NCBI RefSeq assembly: GCF_000429685.1
Contig: NZ_AUCI01000010.1
Location: forward strand, 98,233 to 162,232
Direction: 5' to 3'
From: Salibacterium aidingense DSM 18341
GTDB taxonomy: Bacteria > Bacillota > Bacilli > Bacillales > Marinococcaceae
Length of the DNA: 64,000 bases
Position 1 is the first letter of the stretch, and every line of letters begins with the position of its first letter. The notes under the pieces were generated by a model that was not told where the DNA came from, searched no databases, and was given only the letters and a program-made list of their open reading frames with translations. Position numbers and translations under genes: made by a program. Below are positions 1 to 9,258 of the stretch, in pieces.

Positions 1-1
1 T

Positions 2-328
2 CCCACGCCAAATGTGTCCCTTGTAGATCTTGTGGTTGAGGTGGAGAAGGACATCACAGAAGAAGAAGTCAACCACAGCTTTGAAGAAGCGGCACGGGCA
101 GATATGAATGGCATTTTGTCCTACAGCCGTGATCCGCTCGTATCGGTGGATTACAATGGAAATTCACACTCTTCCATTATTGACGGTCTATCGACGATGG
201 TAGTAAATGAAAGACAAGTGAAGGTTATCGCCTGGTATGATAATGAATGGGCGTATTCCTGCCGGGTCGTTGACCTTGTTCATTATGTCGGCAGTTTCCT
301 TAAAAAAACATCTATGGTCAGTGCCTGA
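2..328 (+). CDS. gapB: Glyceraldehyde-3-phosphate dehydrogenase, C-terminal part (5' end outside window)
   Basis: The reading frame is open from base 2 and begins PTPNVSLVDLVVE, the conserved strand of the catalytic domain of GAPDH. It continues through the family stretch WYDNEWAYSCRVVDL to a TGA. Only the last ~108 residues are here; the NAD-binding domain and catalytic Cys are upstream of the window. GAPDH interconverts glyceraldehyde-3-phosphate and 1,3-bisphosphoglycerate in the cytosol. The gluconeogenic NADP-preferring paralogue gapB lies close to nrdR-dnaB-dnaI in B. subtilis, so the neighbourhood favours gapB over gapA, but the fragment alone cannot decide. The partner gene speD that usually follows gapB is not found here. 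Confidence 0.85.
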   Translation, partial: PTPNVSLVDLVVEVEKDITEEEVNHSFEEAARADMNGILSYSRDPLVSVDYNGNSHSSIIDGLSTMVVNERQVKVIAWYDNEWAYSCRVVDLVHYVGSFLKKTSMVSA

Positions 329-774
329 CAAAAGAAAAGAATTTCTCCTGACTTCTGTTCCGTGCAATGGTTATTGGAATATGAAGCAGGTATGCTTCAT
401 ATGATAGGCCGGAGCGGAAATCCTCCGCCTGCAGCCTCCGGGAGTTTGTGAGATCAAGCAGCAGTTGTGGAGGATACGAACCAGCGGAGTGAAGCTCTTA
501 GGGTCTTCCAACTTAGCTTTTGACCCCAATAGCAAAGGGAGAAAAAGAAGAACCAGCCTCCAAACGCTTTTGGCGGTAGCGAAAAGCAAAAAAGGAAAGC
601 GCAGTCTCCTCCATCCCAAGTGGAGACCACTGGAACAAAATAATTCCACGTAGCTGTCCTCCAATTTCCCAGCATGTCTTCCGCCAGAACGGCCTATTGT
701 TCTGGCGGATTTGGAAAGAATAAACAGAAAACTTCTGTCGCAGTGAATGCGCTGTAAAAGTAATAAAAAAAGGG
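329..774. other. Gene-free interval between gapB and nrdR with one strong hairpin
   Basis: About 450 bases without a convincing gene; short reading frames on both strands have no family features or ribosome site. One perfect hairpin has arms CCGCCAGAAC (681-690) and GTTCTGGCGG (699-708) with an 8-nt loop. It is not followed by a T-run, so it is not a simple terminator. speD occupies this slot in B. subtilis; no trace of it was recognised. Confidence 0.6.
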
Positions 775-807
775 CGGATCTTGGGTGCTTTTCCAAGATC
801 CGTTTTT
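775..807 (+). terminator. Rho-independent terminator upstream of nrdR
   Basis: Perfect 10-bp stem CGGATCTTGG (775-784) / CCAAGATCCG (793-802) with an 8-nt loop, followed by TTTTT. An A-rich run precedes it, so it may also work on the other strand. It closes transcription from the gapB side before the nrdR operon. Confidence 0.85.
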
Positions 808-927
808 CTTATTGCTGGGAGCACCTCTGCTTCATCTTTCCAATGTGCTTTTTTTAATGGTATGATAGAACATATGAATGAACGAAGCCGGACACTGTTG
901 AGTGTTCGTATAGTGGAGATGATAGAT

Positions 928-1389
928 ATGCAATGTCCCGCCTGCCATTCCAACGGCACAAGGGTTCTGGATTCCAGGCCAAGCAATGAGGGTAAGTCGA
1001 TCCGCCGCCGCAGGGAATGTGACGCTTGTCATTATCGGTTTACCACCTTTGAAATTGTGGAAGAACTCCCCCTTATTGTCGTTAAGAAAGAAGGGACAAG
1101 AGAAGAATTCAGCCGGGAAAAAATACTACGTGGTTTAATTCGGGCATGTGAGAAAAGGCCGGTGGCCCTGGAAACGTTAGAAGATATTGTAAACGATGTG
1201 GAGCAGCAGCTGCGCAGTGAAGGAAAGTCGGAAATAAAAAGTGAAGAAGTTGGAGAACTTGTAATGGAGCGGCTGGCTAAAGTAGACGATGTTGCTTATG
1301 TGCGTTTTGCTTCGGTATACCGTCAGTTTAAAGATATTAATGTATTCATTAATGAATTAAAAGACCTTATCAGTAAAGACGAGGAATAA
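928..1389 (+). CDS. nrdR: Transcriptional repressor NrdR
   Basis: NrdR represses ribonucleotide reductase genes by binding NrdR boxes in response to ATP/dATP. The 153-residue product begins [17 protein letters not shown] and carries the N-terminal zinc ribbon (CPAC near residue 3, CDAC near residue 31), the basic stretch IRRRREC, and an ATP-cone domain from about residue 46 to 136. Length and start match the family. The longer open frame upstream (from 781) runs through the terminator and has no family similarity, so the ATG at 928 after GTGGAGATGATAG is chosen. A TATGAT box at 861-866 could be its -10. It leads into dnaB and dnaI as in B. subtilis. Confidence 0.95.
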   Translation: MQCPACHSNGTRVLDSRPSNEGKSIRRRRECDACHYRFTTFEIVEELPLIVVKKEGTREEFSREKILRGLIRACEKRPVALETLEDIVNDVEQQLRSEGKSEIKSEEVGELVMERLAKVDDVAYVRFASVYRQFKDINVFINELKDLISKDEE

Positions 1390-1437
1390 TAATAAAAGGT
1401 GTACGAGCTCCTAAACGATCAAAGAAGGGAGGCAGCT

Positions 1438-2838
1438 ATGATTATGCACTGGACTGAACTTCTGCCGATAGATCGATTTATAGTGCGGACAGCTGATCAT
1501 ATAGGAGAACGAGAGCATAAGACCCTGCAGCTCTTATACCAGCCGCTGATAGGCACCATTGCTGTTTCTCTTTTCACCATGCTATGGAGCAAGTTAGAAC
1601 AGGATTGTTTTACTAGTGGGGAGTCCGTTCATCATGAGTTGATGGCTATGTTGAATATGCCGCTGGATGAAATTTTTGAAGCGAGACGGAGTTTGGAAGG
1701 GATTGGGCTTCTGCGGACATTCCAACGGAAAGAAGATTCATCTGCCTTGTTTGTATATGAATTGCAGCCGCCGATGACTCCGGCCCAGTTTTTTCAAAAT
1801 GACGTCCTCAGTGTTTTTTTGTTTAATAAATTGGGGAAAAACCGGTATATTGAACTCCGCCGTCGATTTATGATGGAAGCGGTGGATCAAAGAGCCTATA
1901 CGGAAGTGACCGCCGCTTTTAATGAAGTCTACGCTTCCCTGCACCATTCGGAGATGGTCTCTGCTGTTCCTGTAGTGGAGGAAGAAAAAAGCTATCAAGG
2001 TCAAGTGCATCAGGGGGAACTTCCATTCCAAGAAGAAGAGTTTGATTTTGAACTGCTGAAAGCTGATCTTCCAGTATTTATTGATGGGGATAAACTGTTG
2101 GATGAAACGGCAAAAGCAGTGATTCAGCGGATGGCTTTTGTGTATCGTCTTGAACCGCTGCAAATCAGCCGGATGGTGCAGCGTTCCCTCGATGATGAAG
2201 AGAGGCTTGATGAACAGGAGCTCCGCCGGCAGGTGCAGGAGTGGTACCGGAACGAATATGGCAATACACCGCCGGCTCTTGGAAAACGGACTCAGCCTGA
2301 TAAACACCGTACTATGAAAAATAAGGAGCCGTCTACGGATAACGAACAAATGATTGCTTTTTGTGAACAAACATCACCGTTGACCTTTCTAGAAACAATT
2401 GCAGACGGGGCAAAAGTTCCTGAAGCAGATGTAAAGCTGGTCGAATCACTCATGTTTGATTATCAGCTTCAACCCGGTGTGGTCAATGTGTTGATTGACT
2501 ATGTCATGAGAATGAATAATATGAAACTAAATCAAAATTTTGTCCAGAAAATTGCCGGACAATGGGCACGCAAACAAATCTCGACGGTGAAGGATGCCAT
2601 GCAGCTGGCCAAATGGGAGTACCAGCAGCGGAAAAATCGGGAAACGGCTTCCTCACCTCAAAGTTCTGGAAATCCTTCCCGGCCGTATGTCAGAAAGGAC
2701 AAGCTTCCGAAATGGCTCGAACAGGACAAAAAACAGAAAAACGAGGACCCGGGACCAAAAGAAGACGAAAAGCTTAATCAGGAAAAACAACAGTTTGAGG
2801 AAATGCTTAGGCTGCGGAGAAGCAGTCGGCAAAATTGA
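1438..2838 (+). CDS. dnaB: Replication initiation / membrane attachment protein DnaB (Bacillus type)
   Basis: 466 residues, close to the ~470 of B. subtilis DnaB. This is the Firmicute primosomal protein that works with DnaD and DnaI to load the replicative helicase DnaC at oriC and at restart sites; it is unrelated to the E. coli DnaB helicase. It has the two DnaD/DnaB-type helical regions and a charged, lysine/glutamate-rich tail (KLPKWLEQDKKQKNEDPG). The ATG at 1438 is chosen because it follows AAGGGAGG by five bases; the frame is open back to 1399 but without a ribosome site there. It lies between nrdR and dnaI, 11 bases before dnaI. Confidence 0.93.
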   Translation: MIMHWTELLPIDRFIVRTADHIGEREHKTLQLLYQPLIGTIAVSLFTMLWSKLEQDCFTSGESVHHELMAMLNMPLDEIFEARRSLEGIGLLRTFQRKEDSSALFVYELQPPMTPAQFFQNDVLSVFLFNKLGKNRYIELRRRFMMEAVDQRAYTEVTAAFNEVYASLHHSEMVSAVPVVEEEKSYQGQVHQGELPFQEEEFDFELLKADLPVFIDGDKLLDETAKAVIQRMAFVYRLEPLQISRMVQRSLDDEERLDEQELRRQVQEWYRNEYGNTPPALGKRTQPDKHRTMKNKEPSTDNEQMIAFCEQTSPLTFLETIADGAKVPEADVKLVESLMFDYQLQPGVVNVLIDYVMRMNNMKLNQNFVQKIAGQWARKQISTVKDAMQLAKWEYQQRKNRETASSPQSSGNPSRPYVRKDKLPKWLEQDKKQKNEDPGPKEDEKLNQEKQQFEEMLRLRRSSRQN

Positions 2839-2849
2839 GGTGACCTACT

Positions 2850-3782
2850 ATGGATTCCATCCGGTCGTCTTTAGACCAGTATATGAAAAATCAAAACTGG
2901 CGCCGCCGTTATGAAGAGCTGAAAGATGAAGTACTGGCTTATCCTAAAATCCAGTCGTTTCTACAGCATCATGAGGAGATCGAGGACACCCAGGTTGAGA
3001 ACAACATGATGAAATTATTTGAATATAAACGGGAACGTGAAAACTGTGATGCCTGTCCCGGACTGGAGAATTGTCCGAATATGATGCAGGGGTTTCAGCC
3101 GGAACTTTATTCAGAAACAGGACAGATGACTGTACGATATCATCCGTGCCGGCTGAAACAGCAGGAAGACGAAAAGAGACGGCAGCAGTCCCTGATCAGA
3201 AGTATGTATATTCCAAAAGAAATATTAGAAGCTTCCTTTGACGACATAGATCAGGATCATGCGAGCCGGCTTTCCGCCAGTAATGCCTGTTTGAAGTTTG
3301 CCTTTGAAGCGGAACCGGGAGAAGATGCAACCGGGTTATATATTCATGGCAAATTTGGCGTCGGCAAGACATTTATGATTGGAGCGATTGCCAATGAATT
3401 AGTGGCCCGTGATATATCATCAATGATCGTCTATGTGCCCGACTTTTTCCGGGAAATGAAACAGGCGCTGTCGGATGGAACTGTGCAGGAAAAAATGGAC
3501 GAAGTCAAGAACGCAGAAGTACTTATGCTGGATGACATTGGAGCGGAAACGACCTCCGCGTGGATACGGGACGACGTACTCGGAGTGATTCTGCATTACC
3601 GGCTGATGGAGAAGCTTCCCACGGTTTATACCTCTAATTATGACTACGACGATCTGGAAAACCATCTTTCGTATTCCCAGAAAGGCGGAATTGAAGAGTT
3701 GAAAGCAAAAAGGATTATGGAGCGGATCCGGCACATGACAAAGGAAATTTTTGTGGATGGAAAAAACCGGCGTGAAATGTAA
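2850..3782 (+). CDS. dnaI: Primosomal protein DnaI, helicase loader
   Basis: 310 residues, the usual length. DnaI is the AAA+ ATPase that loads the replicative helicase ring. An N-terminal helicase-interaction domain carries a cysteine cluster (CDACPGLENC near residue 67 with YHPC near 97) that binds zinc. A C-terminal AAA+ core has Walker A GKFGVGKT (about 167-174) and Walker B VLMLDDIG (about 225-232). Start follows GAGGTGAC. It is the last gene of the nrdR-dnaB-dnaI group. Confidence 0.95.
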   Translation: MDSIRSSLDQYMKNQNWRRRYEELKDEVLAYPKIQSFLQHHEEIEDTQVENNMMKLFEYKRERENCDACPGLENCPNMMQGFQPELYSETGQMTVRYHPCRLKQQEDEKRRQQSLIRSMYIPKEILEASFDDIDQDHASRLSASNACLKFAFEAEPGEDATGLYIHGKFGVGKTFMIGAIANELVARDISSMIVYVPDFFREMKQALSDGTVQEKMDEVKNAEVLMLDDIGAETTSAWIRDDVLGVILHYRLMEKLPTVYTSNYDYDDLENHLSYSQKGGIEELKAKRIMERIRHMTKEIFVDGKNRREM

Positions 3783-3892
3783 AGATTTGCGAAAGATATC
3801 CCTCATGGTTTGATAAATATGGTAAACTGGACAAAAAGGCTAGTAAATCGTGAAAACCATGCATTTATTTTCAAAGGCTGGAGGTTTTTATA

Positions 3893-5002
3893 ATGAGCAT
3901 CGATCCGATTTTAAACAAAGCGTTAAACGGCGAACGCTTAACAACAGAGGACGCCGTGAAGCTGTATGAAAGTGATGAAGTGGAAAAAATCGGTGCAGCA
4001 GCGAATGAGATAACGAAGAAATGGCATCCGGAACCGGAAACGACATTTGTGATCGGCAGGAACGTGAACTATACCAACCTTTGCGATACATACTGCCGAT
4101 TTTGTGCGTTTTACCGCAAGCCCGGTTCTTCGGAAGGATATGTACTGGATGATGAACAGATAATGGAAAAAATTCAGGAAACCCAGGATGTTGATGGTAC
4201 GGAAATCCTTATGCAGGGAGGGACCAACCCGGATCTACCCTTCAGCTATTATACAAATCTGTTGAAGAAGATTAAGGAACGGTTCCCGAATATTACCATG
4301 CACTCCTTCTCTCCTTCAGAAATATTTAAAATGTCTGAGGTATCCGGTCTCTCCATAGAAGAAGTATTAAAAGAACTGCGGGAAGCAGGACTTGATTCGG
4401 TGCCGGGCGGCGGTGCAGAAATTTTAACAGAAAAAACCCGTCAGAAAGTAAGCCGTCTTAAATCGTCCTGGGAAGAATGGATCGAGTGCATGAAAACAGT
4501 GAAGAAAGTTGGAATGCATGGGACAGCTACTATGGTAATCGGACTCACGGAAACCTATGAAGAACGGGCTCTCCATCTGCAGCGTATCCGTGATGCTCAG
4601 GACGAGACAAACTGCTTTCTGGCGTTTATTTCCTGGACCTTCCAGCCGGGGAATAACGGAATGAAAGGGGAGATTATCTCCTCAGAAGGCTATTTGAAAA
4701 ATGTTGCGATTTCACGGCTGTTCCTGGACAATATTCCAAACTTCCAGTCCTCCTGGGTCACAATGGGACCGGTGACCGGAAAGAAATCGCTTGACTTTGG
4801 CTGCAATGATTTTGGCAGCACCATGATGGAAGAAAATGTAGTATCGGCTGCAGGGACCACGCATAAAGTGAACACCAATGAAATTCTGCGGTTGATCCGT
4901 GAGACGGGCCGCACCCCAGTACAGCGTGATACAAAATACAATATCCTCCGTCGTTTCGACGGAGAAGCAACCGCAGAAAAAGATTTCGTTATGCAGAATT
5001 AA
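3893..5002 (+). CDS. mqnC: Cyclic dehypoxanthinyl futalosine synthase MqnC (radical SAM)
   Basis: 369 residues with the radical-SAM cluster CDTYCRFC (Cys64, Cys68, Cys71), the glycine-rich QGGTNPDLPF and the family stretches SPSEI, VPGGGAEIL and FGSTMMEENVVSAAG. MqnC cyclises dehypoxanthine futalosine in the futalosine route to menaquinone. The related MqnE/CofH families share the fold; the AGTTHKVNTNEILRLIRETG tail fits MqnC best. It has its own GGAGG site and is followed at once by a palindromic terminator, so it forms a single-gene unit. Classical Bacillus uses the Men route and has dnaI directly next to ytxC, so this gene is inserted relative to that order. No other mqn gene is in the window. 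Confidence 0.88.
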   Translation: MSIDPILNKALNGERLTTEDAVKLYESDEVEKIGAAANEITKKWHPEPETTFVIGRNVNYTNLCDTYCRFCAFYRKPGSSEGYVLDDEQIMEKIQETQDVDGTEILMQGGTNPDLPFSYYTNLLKKIKERFPNITMHSFSPSEIFKMSEVSGLSIEEVLKELREAGLDSVPGGGAEILTEKTRQKVSRLKSSWEEWIECMKTVKKVGMHGTATMVIGLTETYEERALHLQRIRDAQDETNCFLAFISWTFQPGNNGMKGEIISSEGYLKNVAISRLFLDNIPNFQSSWVTMGPVTGKKSLDFGCNDFGSTMMEENVVSAAGTTHKVNTNEILRLIRETGRTPVQRDTKYNILRRFDGEATAEKDFVMQN

Positions 5003-5017
5003 ATAGGAGAGAGTGAA

Positions 5018-5055
5018 TTCCGAACGATTTCTAGAAATCGTTCGGAAATTTTTTA
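5018..5055 (+). repeat. Palindromic terminator, copy A of the CCGAACGAT repeat
   Basis: A 30-nt perfect palindrome (5018-5047) whose left half is TTCCGAACGATTTCT, followed by a T-rich tract. It serves as the mqnC terminator. The same arm sequence recurs at 23516-23549 and 32550-32607. Confidence 0.85.
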
Positions 5056-5267
5056 TCTTACAAATGGGATGGTCCCACCCCCCTTTCTTATTTGCAGGGA
5101 GTTAAACAAAAGACCGATGTACCTCGGGGACCCGGCGTCAGCGCGGGATACTTATTGAAAATTGCCTTAACAAAGAACATAAGACTCTCTCTTTTGTTTT
5201 TAGGCATGTTTTATCTTTTTTGTCCATACGTATAGTACAGAATGGATGATTCGAAAAGATTTCAACG

Positions 5268-6152
5268 ATGCTGGAAGCAAGGGGGAATGGAAGATTGTTT
5301 TCCATTGATTTTGACTATGAATCGGATAGTGCCGTCGTATATCACATGTTTACTCAAGATCAGCAGGAATGGGAGCGGAAAGGAATTCCTGCTGGAGAGG
5401 TCTACAAACATAAAGCTAATGTTCACTGGGATTTTCAAGGCAGTGAAACGCAGTGGCAGGAAAGTCTGGTGCCTTATCTGGCTGCCAGTTTGAGTGATTA
5501 TTTGGTGAACGAAAAAGAACTGAAATGGGTGAAAGATTACATTGAACATACGTTTTATTATAAGGACGAGGCTCCTGCCATTACAGATATTGCCCATTCT
5601 CTGCTTAATGGCGAACGTAACGAAGTTCCGGAAACAACGCTTCTCCAGAAACGTAAACATTTTATTTACCGGGAAATGGCTGAAGAAATTAAACACCATA
5701 AGAAAATTCAATGGCACCCGATGCTTACGTTTCGGTTTGGGACTTATTATCAACTCCTGGTAAAAGCAGCTTCTGCTGCCATTGATGAATATAAATGGGA
5801 GCAGGAATATCAGACTATCGTGGAAGGGTGCCGGCATTACCGGAAACATACGCGGCCGCTTCACTCGGAAGTCCATATTCTGCTTGAAGAGGAGCCGGTT
5901 TTCATCAATGAAGAAAAACAGGTGATCGACGAATGGACCCGCCTGCATTATTTAGAGCCGGAACTTGTTTTTGAAGATCAGCTTCCCTTTGAATATATGG
6001 TTATCAGTCCGGCTGTCAGTCTGTCTCCGGAGAAACTTTTTTTATATGCGGATGAAGAGGATGGCACGGTCCAGACCCTTGAAATGATCTTTCAGGAACA
6101 TATGACACTGCTCCCAAAATCGGAATGGCCGCGCCGGAAAAAGAAGGGTTGA
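5268..6152 (+). CDS. ytxC: Putative sporulation protein YtxC
   Basis: 294 residues, soluble, glutamate- and aromatic-rich, placed between dnaI and thrS where B. subtilis has ytxC. The family is annotated as sporulation-related but has no known biochemical role. I see no catalytic motif, signal peptide or membrane segment. The C-terminus is basic (RRKKKG). ATG 5268 is the first standard start after an in-frame TGA; only a weak GAAAAG lies upstream. The thrS promoter -35 box overlaps its stop codon, so readthrough into thrS is possible. Confidence 0.8.
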   Translation: MLEARGNGRLFSIDFDYESDSAVVYHMFTQDQQEWERKGIPAGEVYKHKANVHWDFQGSETQWQESLVPYLAASLSDYLVNEKELKWVKDYIEHTFYYKDEAPAITDIAHSLLNGERNEVPETTLLQKRKHFIYREMAEEIKHHKKIQWHPMLTFRFGTYYQLLVKAASAAIDEYKWEQEYQTIVEGCRHYRKHTRPLHSEVHILLEEEPVFINEEKQVIDEWTRLHYLEPELVFEDQLPFEYMVISPAVSLSPEKLFLYADEEDGTVQTLEMIFQEHMTLLPKSEWPRRKKKG

Positions 6153-6177
6153 TTTTTTTAAAAGGAATCTCTATAAT
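6149..6177 (+). promoter_or_regulatory. Sigma-A promoter of thrS
   Basis: TTGATT (6149-6154), 17-base spacer, perfect TATAAT (6172-6177). The start of transcription would be near 6184, just before the T-box leader. Confidence 0.8.
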
Positions 6178-6183
6178 GACATA

Positions 6184-6455
6184 CATGAAAAACCATTACG
6201 ATGAAAGCGATGAAGAAGGATATGGGAAATCCTGTCTTTCCAACAGAGAGAGAAGCCATGGCTGGAAGCTTCTAGTTAAGATTTGATTTCTTACCACCTT
6301 CGAGCAGCAGCGGGGAACGGATTGCTCCCAAGTAACCGCTGACGATAACCGGAATGTTACTCCGGACTTGAGATCAAGCTGGCTGTACAGTTTGAAACCA
6401 AGGGTGGAACCGCGTAAGTACTGCGCCCCTTTCTTTGAGGAAGGGGCGTTTTTTA
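6184..6455 (+). promoter_or_regulatory. T-box riboswitch of thrS
   Basis: The leader has an AGAGAG/GNTS-type stem I region near 6244-6275, a threonine specifier (ACC, 6293-6298) and the canonical T-box AGGGTGGAACCGCG (6401-6414). A terminator hairpin follows with arms near CGCCCCTTTC (6425-6434) and GGAAGGGGCG (6439-6448) and a T6 run. Uncharged tRNA-Thr pairing with specifier and T-box would stabilise the antiterminator and switch thrS on. Confidence 0.93.
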
Positions 6456-6488
6456 TGGTACATAAGATTATTTCAGGAGGAATGGCTC

Positions 6489-8432
6489 GTGGCAAATGAA
6501 GTGAATATTACATTTCCCGATGGTAATGTCAAAGCTTTTGAGGAAGGTATCACCACCGAAGACATTGCAGCCTCTATCAGCCCGGGGCTGAAAAAACAAG
6601 CACTTGCAGGCAAATGGAATGGAGAACAGATCGATCTTCGTACTCCTATTTATGCAGATGGTTCTATTGAAATTATTACAGTGAAACAGGAAGAAGGCCT
6701 CGAGATTCTCCGGCACAGTACCGCTCATTTGATGGCTCAGGCGGTAAAGCGGCTGTTCAGTGATGTGAAACTCGGGGTTGGCCCGGTCATTGAAAACGGG
6801 TTTTACTATGACATCGATATGCCGCATCAGCTGACACCAGAGGATCTGCCGGTGATCGAAAAAGAAATGAAAAAAATTATCGATGAAAATCTTGAAGTGG
6901 TCCGGAAAGAAGTGAGCCGGGAAGAAGCAAAACGGATGTACCGTGAGATCGGCGATTATTTAAAACTGGAATTGATTGATGACATCCCAGAAGGAGAGCC
7001 GGTTTCTATTTACGAGCAGGGCGAATTTTTCGACCTCTGCCGCGGCGTTCATGTTCCGAATACAGCAAAATTAAAAACATTTAAGCTGATGAGTATTTCA
7101 GGGGCCTACTGGCGCGGAGACAGCAATAATAAAATGCTCCAGCGGATTTATGGCACCGCTTTTGAAAAACAATCTGAACTGGAAGACTATCTAAAGCGGC
7201 TGGAGGAAGCGAAAGAACGTGATCACCGAAAGCTGGGGAAAGAACTTGATATTTTCACCGTTAATCAAAAAGTTGGACAAGGCCTTCCGCTCTGGCTGCC
7301 AAAAGGGGCAACGATCCGACGGACGATTGAGCGCTACATTGTTGATATGGAAGAACGGCTCGGGTATGAGCATGTCTATACTCCAGTGCTTGGAAGCTCT
7401 GAACTTTATAAAACGTCGGGGCACTGGGGCCATTATCAGGATGACATGTTCCCGCCGATGGAAATGGACAATGAAACCCTTGTTATCCGTCCAATGAACT
7501 GTCCTCATCATATGATGGTATTTAAAAACGAACTGCACAGTTACCGTGATCTGCCGGTCCGTATCGCAGAACTCGGTATGATGCACCGTTATGAGAAATC
7601 CGGAGCCCTTGCCGGACTGCAGCGGGTGCGTGCCATGACACTGAATGACGCCCATATTTTTGCTCGGCCGGATCAATTGAAAGAAGAATTTATCCGTGTT
7701 GTTGAACTTGTGCAGCATGTGTATAAAGATTTCGGCCTGAATGATTATTATTTCCGGCTTTCCTACCGTGATCCAGAGGATAAAGAAAAATATGTAGACA
7801 ATGATGAAATGTGGGAGAAAGCTCAGGCGATGCTGAAAGAAGCCATGGACGGCATGGGCGTTGATTACGTAGAAGCAGAAGGGGAAGCAGCATTTTACGG
7901 CCCAAAATTGGATGTCCAGGTAAAAACAGCACTTGGCAAAGACGAAACATTGTCCACGGTGCAGCTTGATTTCCATATGCCCGATCGGTTTGATTTAACG
8001 TATATCGGCCAGGACGGGCAGGAACATCGGCCGGTCGTTATCCATCGCGGTATTGTCTCGACCATGGAACGTTTTATCGCCTTTTTGCTGGAAGAATATA
8101 AAGGGGCTCTGCCGACTTGGCTCGCACCTGTCCAGGCAAAAGTAATCCCTGTTTCTGCTGAAGTTCATCTCGATTATGCCAAAAAAGTTGAAGATGAGCT
8201 TCGTAGAGCAGGTGTGCGTGTGGAAGTAGATACCCGTGATGAGAAAATCGGTTACAAAATCCGCGAAGCCCAGACAAAAAAGATTCCTTATATGCTCGTC
8301 CTCGGCGACCGTGAAATCGAAGCAGGAGCGGTGAACGTCCGCCGCTACGGCCAGCAGGATTCTGAATCGATCCAGCTGGAAGAGTTTGTACAGCGGATCA
8401 AAGAGGAAATCGACAACCGCCGGCTTGATTAG
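6489..8432 (+). CDS. thrS: Threonine--tRNA ligase
   Basis: 647 residues from a GTG start (6489) preceded by CAGGAGG at nine bases; B. subtilis ThrS is about 643. It charges tRNA-Thr in the cytosol. Domains in order: TGS (about 3-63, [14 protein letters not shown]), the editing domain with the [10 protein letters not shown] motif, the class II catalytic core with zinc ligands in [15 protein letters not shown] and FYGPKLD, and the C-terminal anticodon-binding domain ([11 protein letters not shown] onward). Controlled by the upstream T-box. Confidence 0.97.
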   Translation: MANEVNITFPDGNVKAFEEGITTEDIAASISPGLKKQALAGKWNGEQIDLRTPIYADGSIEIITVKQEEGLEILRHSTAHLMAQAVKRLFSDVKLGVGPVIENGFYYDIDMPHQLTPEDLPVIEKEMKKIIDENLEVVRKEVSREEAKRMYREIGDYLKLELIDDIPEGEPVSIYEQGEFFDLCRGVHVPNTAKLKTFKLMSISGAYWRGDSNNKMLQRIYGTAFEKQSELEDYLKRLEEAKERDHRKLGKELDIFTVNQKVGQGLPLWLPKGATIRRTIERYIVDMEERLGYEHVYTPVLGSSELYKTSGHWGHYQDDMFPPMEMDNETLVIRPMNCPHHMMVFKNELHSYRDLPVRIAELGMMHRYEKSGALAGLQRVRAMTLNDAHIFARPDQLKEEFIRVVELVQHVYKDFGLNDYYFRLSYRDPEDKEKYVDNDEMWEKAQAMLKEAMDGMGVDYVEAEGEAAFYGPKLDVQVKTALGKDETLSTVQLDFHMPDRFDLTYIGQDGQEHRPVVIHRGIVSTMERFIAFLLEEYKGALPTWLAPVQAKVIPVSAEVHLDYAKKVEDELRRAGVRVEVDTRDEKIGYKIREAQTKKIPYMLVLGDREIEAGAVNVRRYGQQDSESIQLEEFVQRIKEEIDNRRLD

Positions 8433-8450
8433 GGGCTGTAAAAAACGTTG

Positions 8451-8479
8451 TTGACAGTATCTTTTCCGTATGGTATCGT
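8451..8479 (+). promoter_or_regulatory. Promoter of the infC-rpmI-rplT operon
   Basis: Perfect TTGACA (8451-8456), 17-base spacer, TATCGT (8474-8479, four of six matches), ahead of a long structured leader. Confidence 0.7.
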
Positions 8480-8485
8480 GAATAA

Positions 8486-8620
8486 GTGTTTGAACAACCG
8501 AAACCAAAGCAAGCAGAAGCGCCCGCTTCTCACCTGACTGACGCATGAAGCTGTTGGCAGGTTATGGTAATTTCCAGAGAACAAACAGTGGGCGCAGTGT
8601 GTAAATTGCGCCTGCTTTTT
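8486..8620 (+). promoter_or_regulatory. L20-type autoregulatory leader with attenuator
   Basis: The leader contains GCGCCCGC near 8519-8526, a later GTGGGCGC near 8589-8596, and a terminator formed by GGGCGCA and TGCGCC before a T7 run near 8614-8620. The first GCGCCC can pair with the later GGGCGC, giving an antiterminator. CACCTG and CAGGTTATGG can pair in between. This is the arrangement of the L20 leader of Gram-positive infC operons, where ribosomal protein L20 promotes termination. Exact L20 contact bases were not worked out. Confidence 0.75.
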
Positions 8621-8687
8621 TTATCTGCTGTATCAGAAGTGATACGCAACTGGCTGCTTTGATTCGTAATTTTTTTGGAGGTGGCAC

Positions 8688-9215
8688 ATTATTCGTAACG
8701 ATATGAAAGTGAATGATGGAATCCGTGCACGTGAGGTACGCCTCATTGATTCCAATGGCGAACAACTCGGGGTCAAATCGAAAAACGAAGCGTTGGATCT
8801 TGCCGAAAAGGCGGAACTTGATCTTGTACTGGTAGCTCCGAACGCGAAGCCTCCGGTTTGCCGTATTATGGACTACGGAAAGTACCGTTTCGAACAGCAG
8901 AAGAAAGAAAAAGAGGCCCGCAAGAAACAAAAGGTCATAAATGTGAAAGAAGTACGCTTAAGCCCGAATATTGAAGAACATGACTTTAATACAAAATTGC
9001 GGAATGCCCGTAAGTTTTTATCAAAAGGCGATAAGGTAAAAGCAGCGATTCGTTTCCGCGGGCGCATGATTACCCATTCGGATATTGGTAAAGAAGTGCT
9101 CGAACGGATGGCAAAAGAATGCGAAGATGTCGCCACAGTGGAAACGAAGCCGAAGATGGAAGGGCGGAGCATGTTTCTGATGCTTGCTCCTAAAGCGGAA
9201 AAAGAAAACAAGTAA
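8688..9215 (+). CDS. infC: Translation initiation factor IF-3, AUU start
   Basis: IF-3 keeps 30S subunits free and proofreads start-codon selection. The protein contains [16 protein letters not shown], the N-domain of the family, and the C-domain ending [12 protein letters not shown]. The first ATG (8703) is 21 bases from the only ribosome site GGAGGTGG (8677-8684), too far. The in-frame ATT at 8688 (or 8691) is correctly spaced and gives about 175 residues, matching the family. A non-standard AUU start is the known device by which IF-3 limits its own synthesis. First gene of infC-rpmI-rplT. Confidence 0.95.
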   Translation: MIRNDMKVNDGIRAREVRLIDSNGEQLGVKSKNEALDLAEKAELDLVLVAPNAKPPVCRIMDYGKYRFEQQKKEKEARKKQKVINVKEVRLSPNIEEHDFNTKLRNARKFLSKGDKVKAAIRFRGRMITHSDIGKEVLERMAKECEDVATVETKPKMEGRSMFLMLAPKAEKENK

Positions 9216-9258
9216 TTTGTTTAAACACGAATGTTAGTCTTTGAAGGAGGAACGACTT

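Noticed and set aside
371..986. Long minus-strand frames between gapB and nrdR
   Set aside because: They run across the terminator and the nrdR start and show no family pattern or ribosome site.
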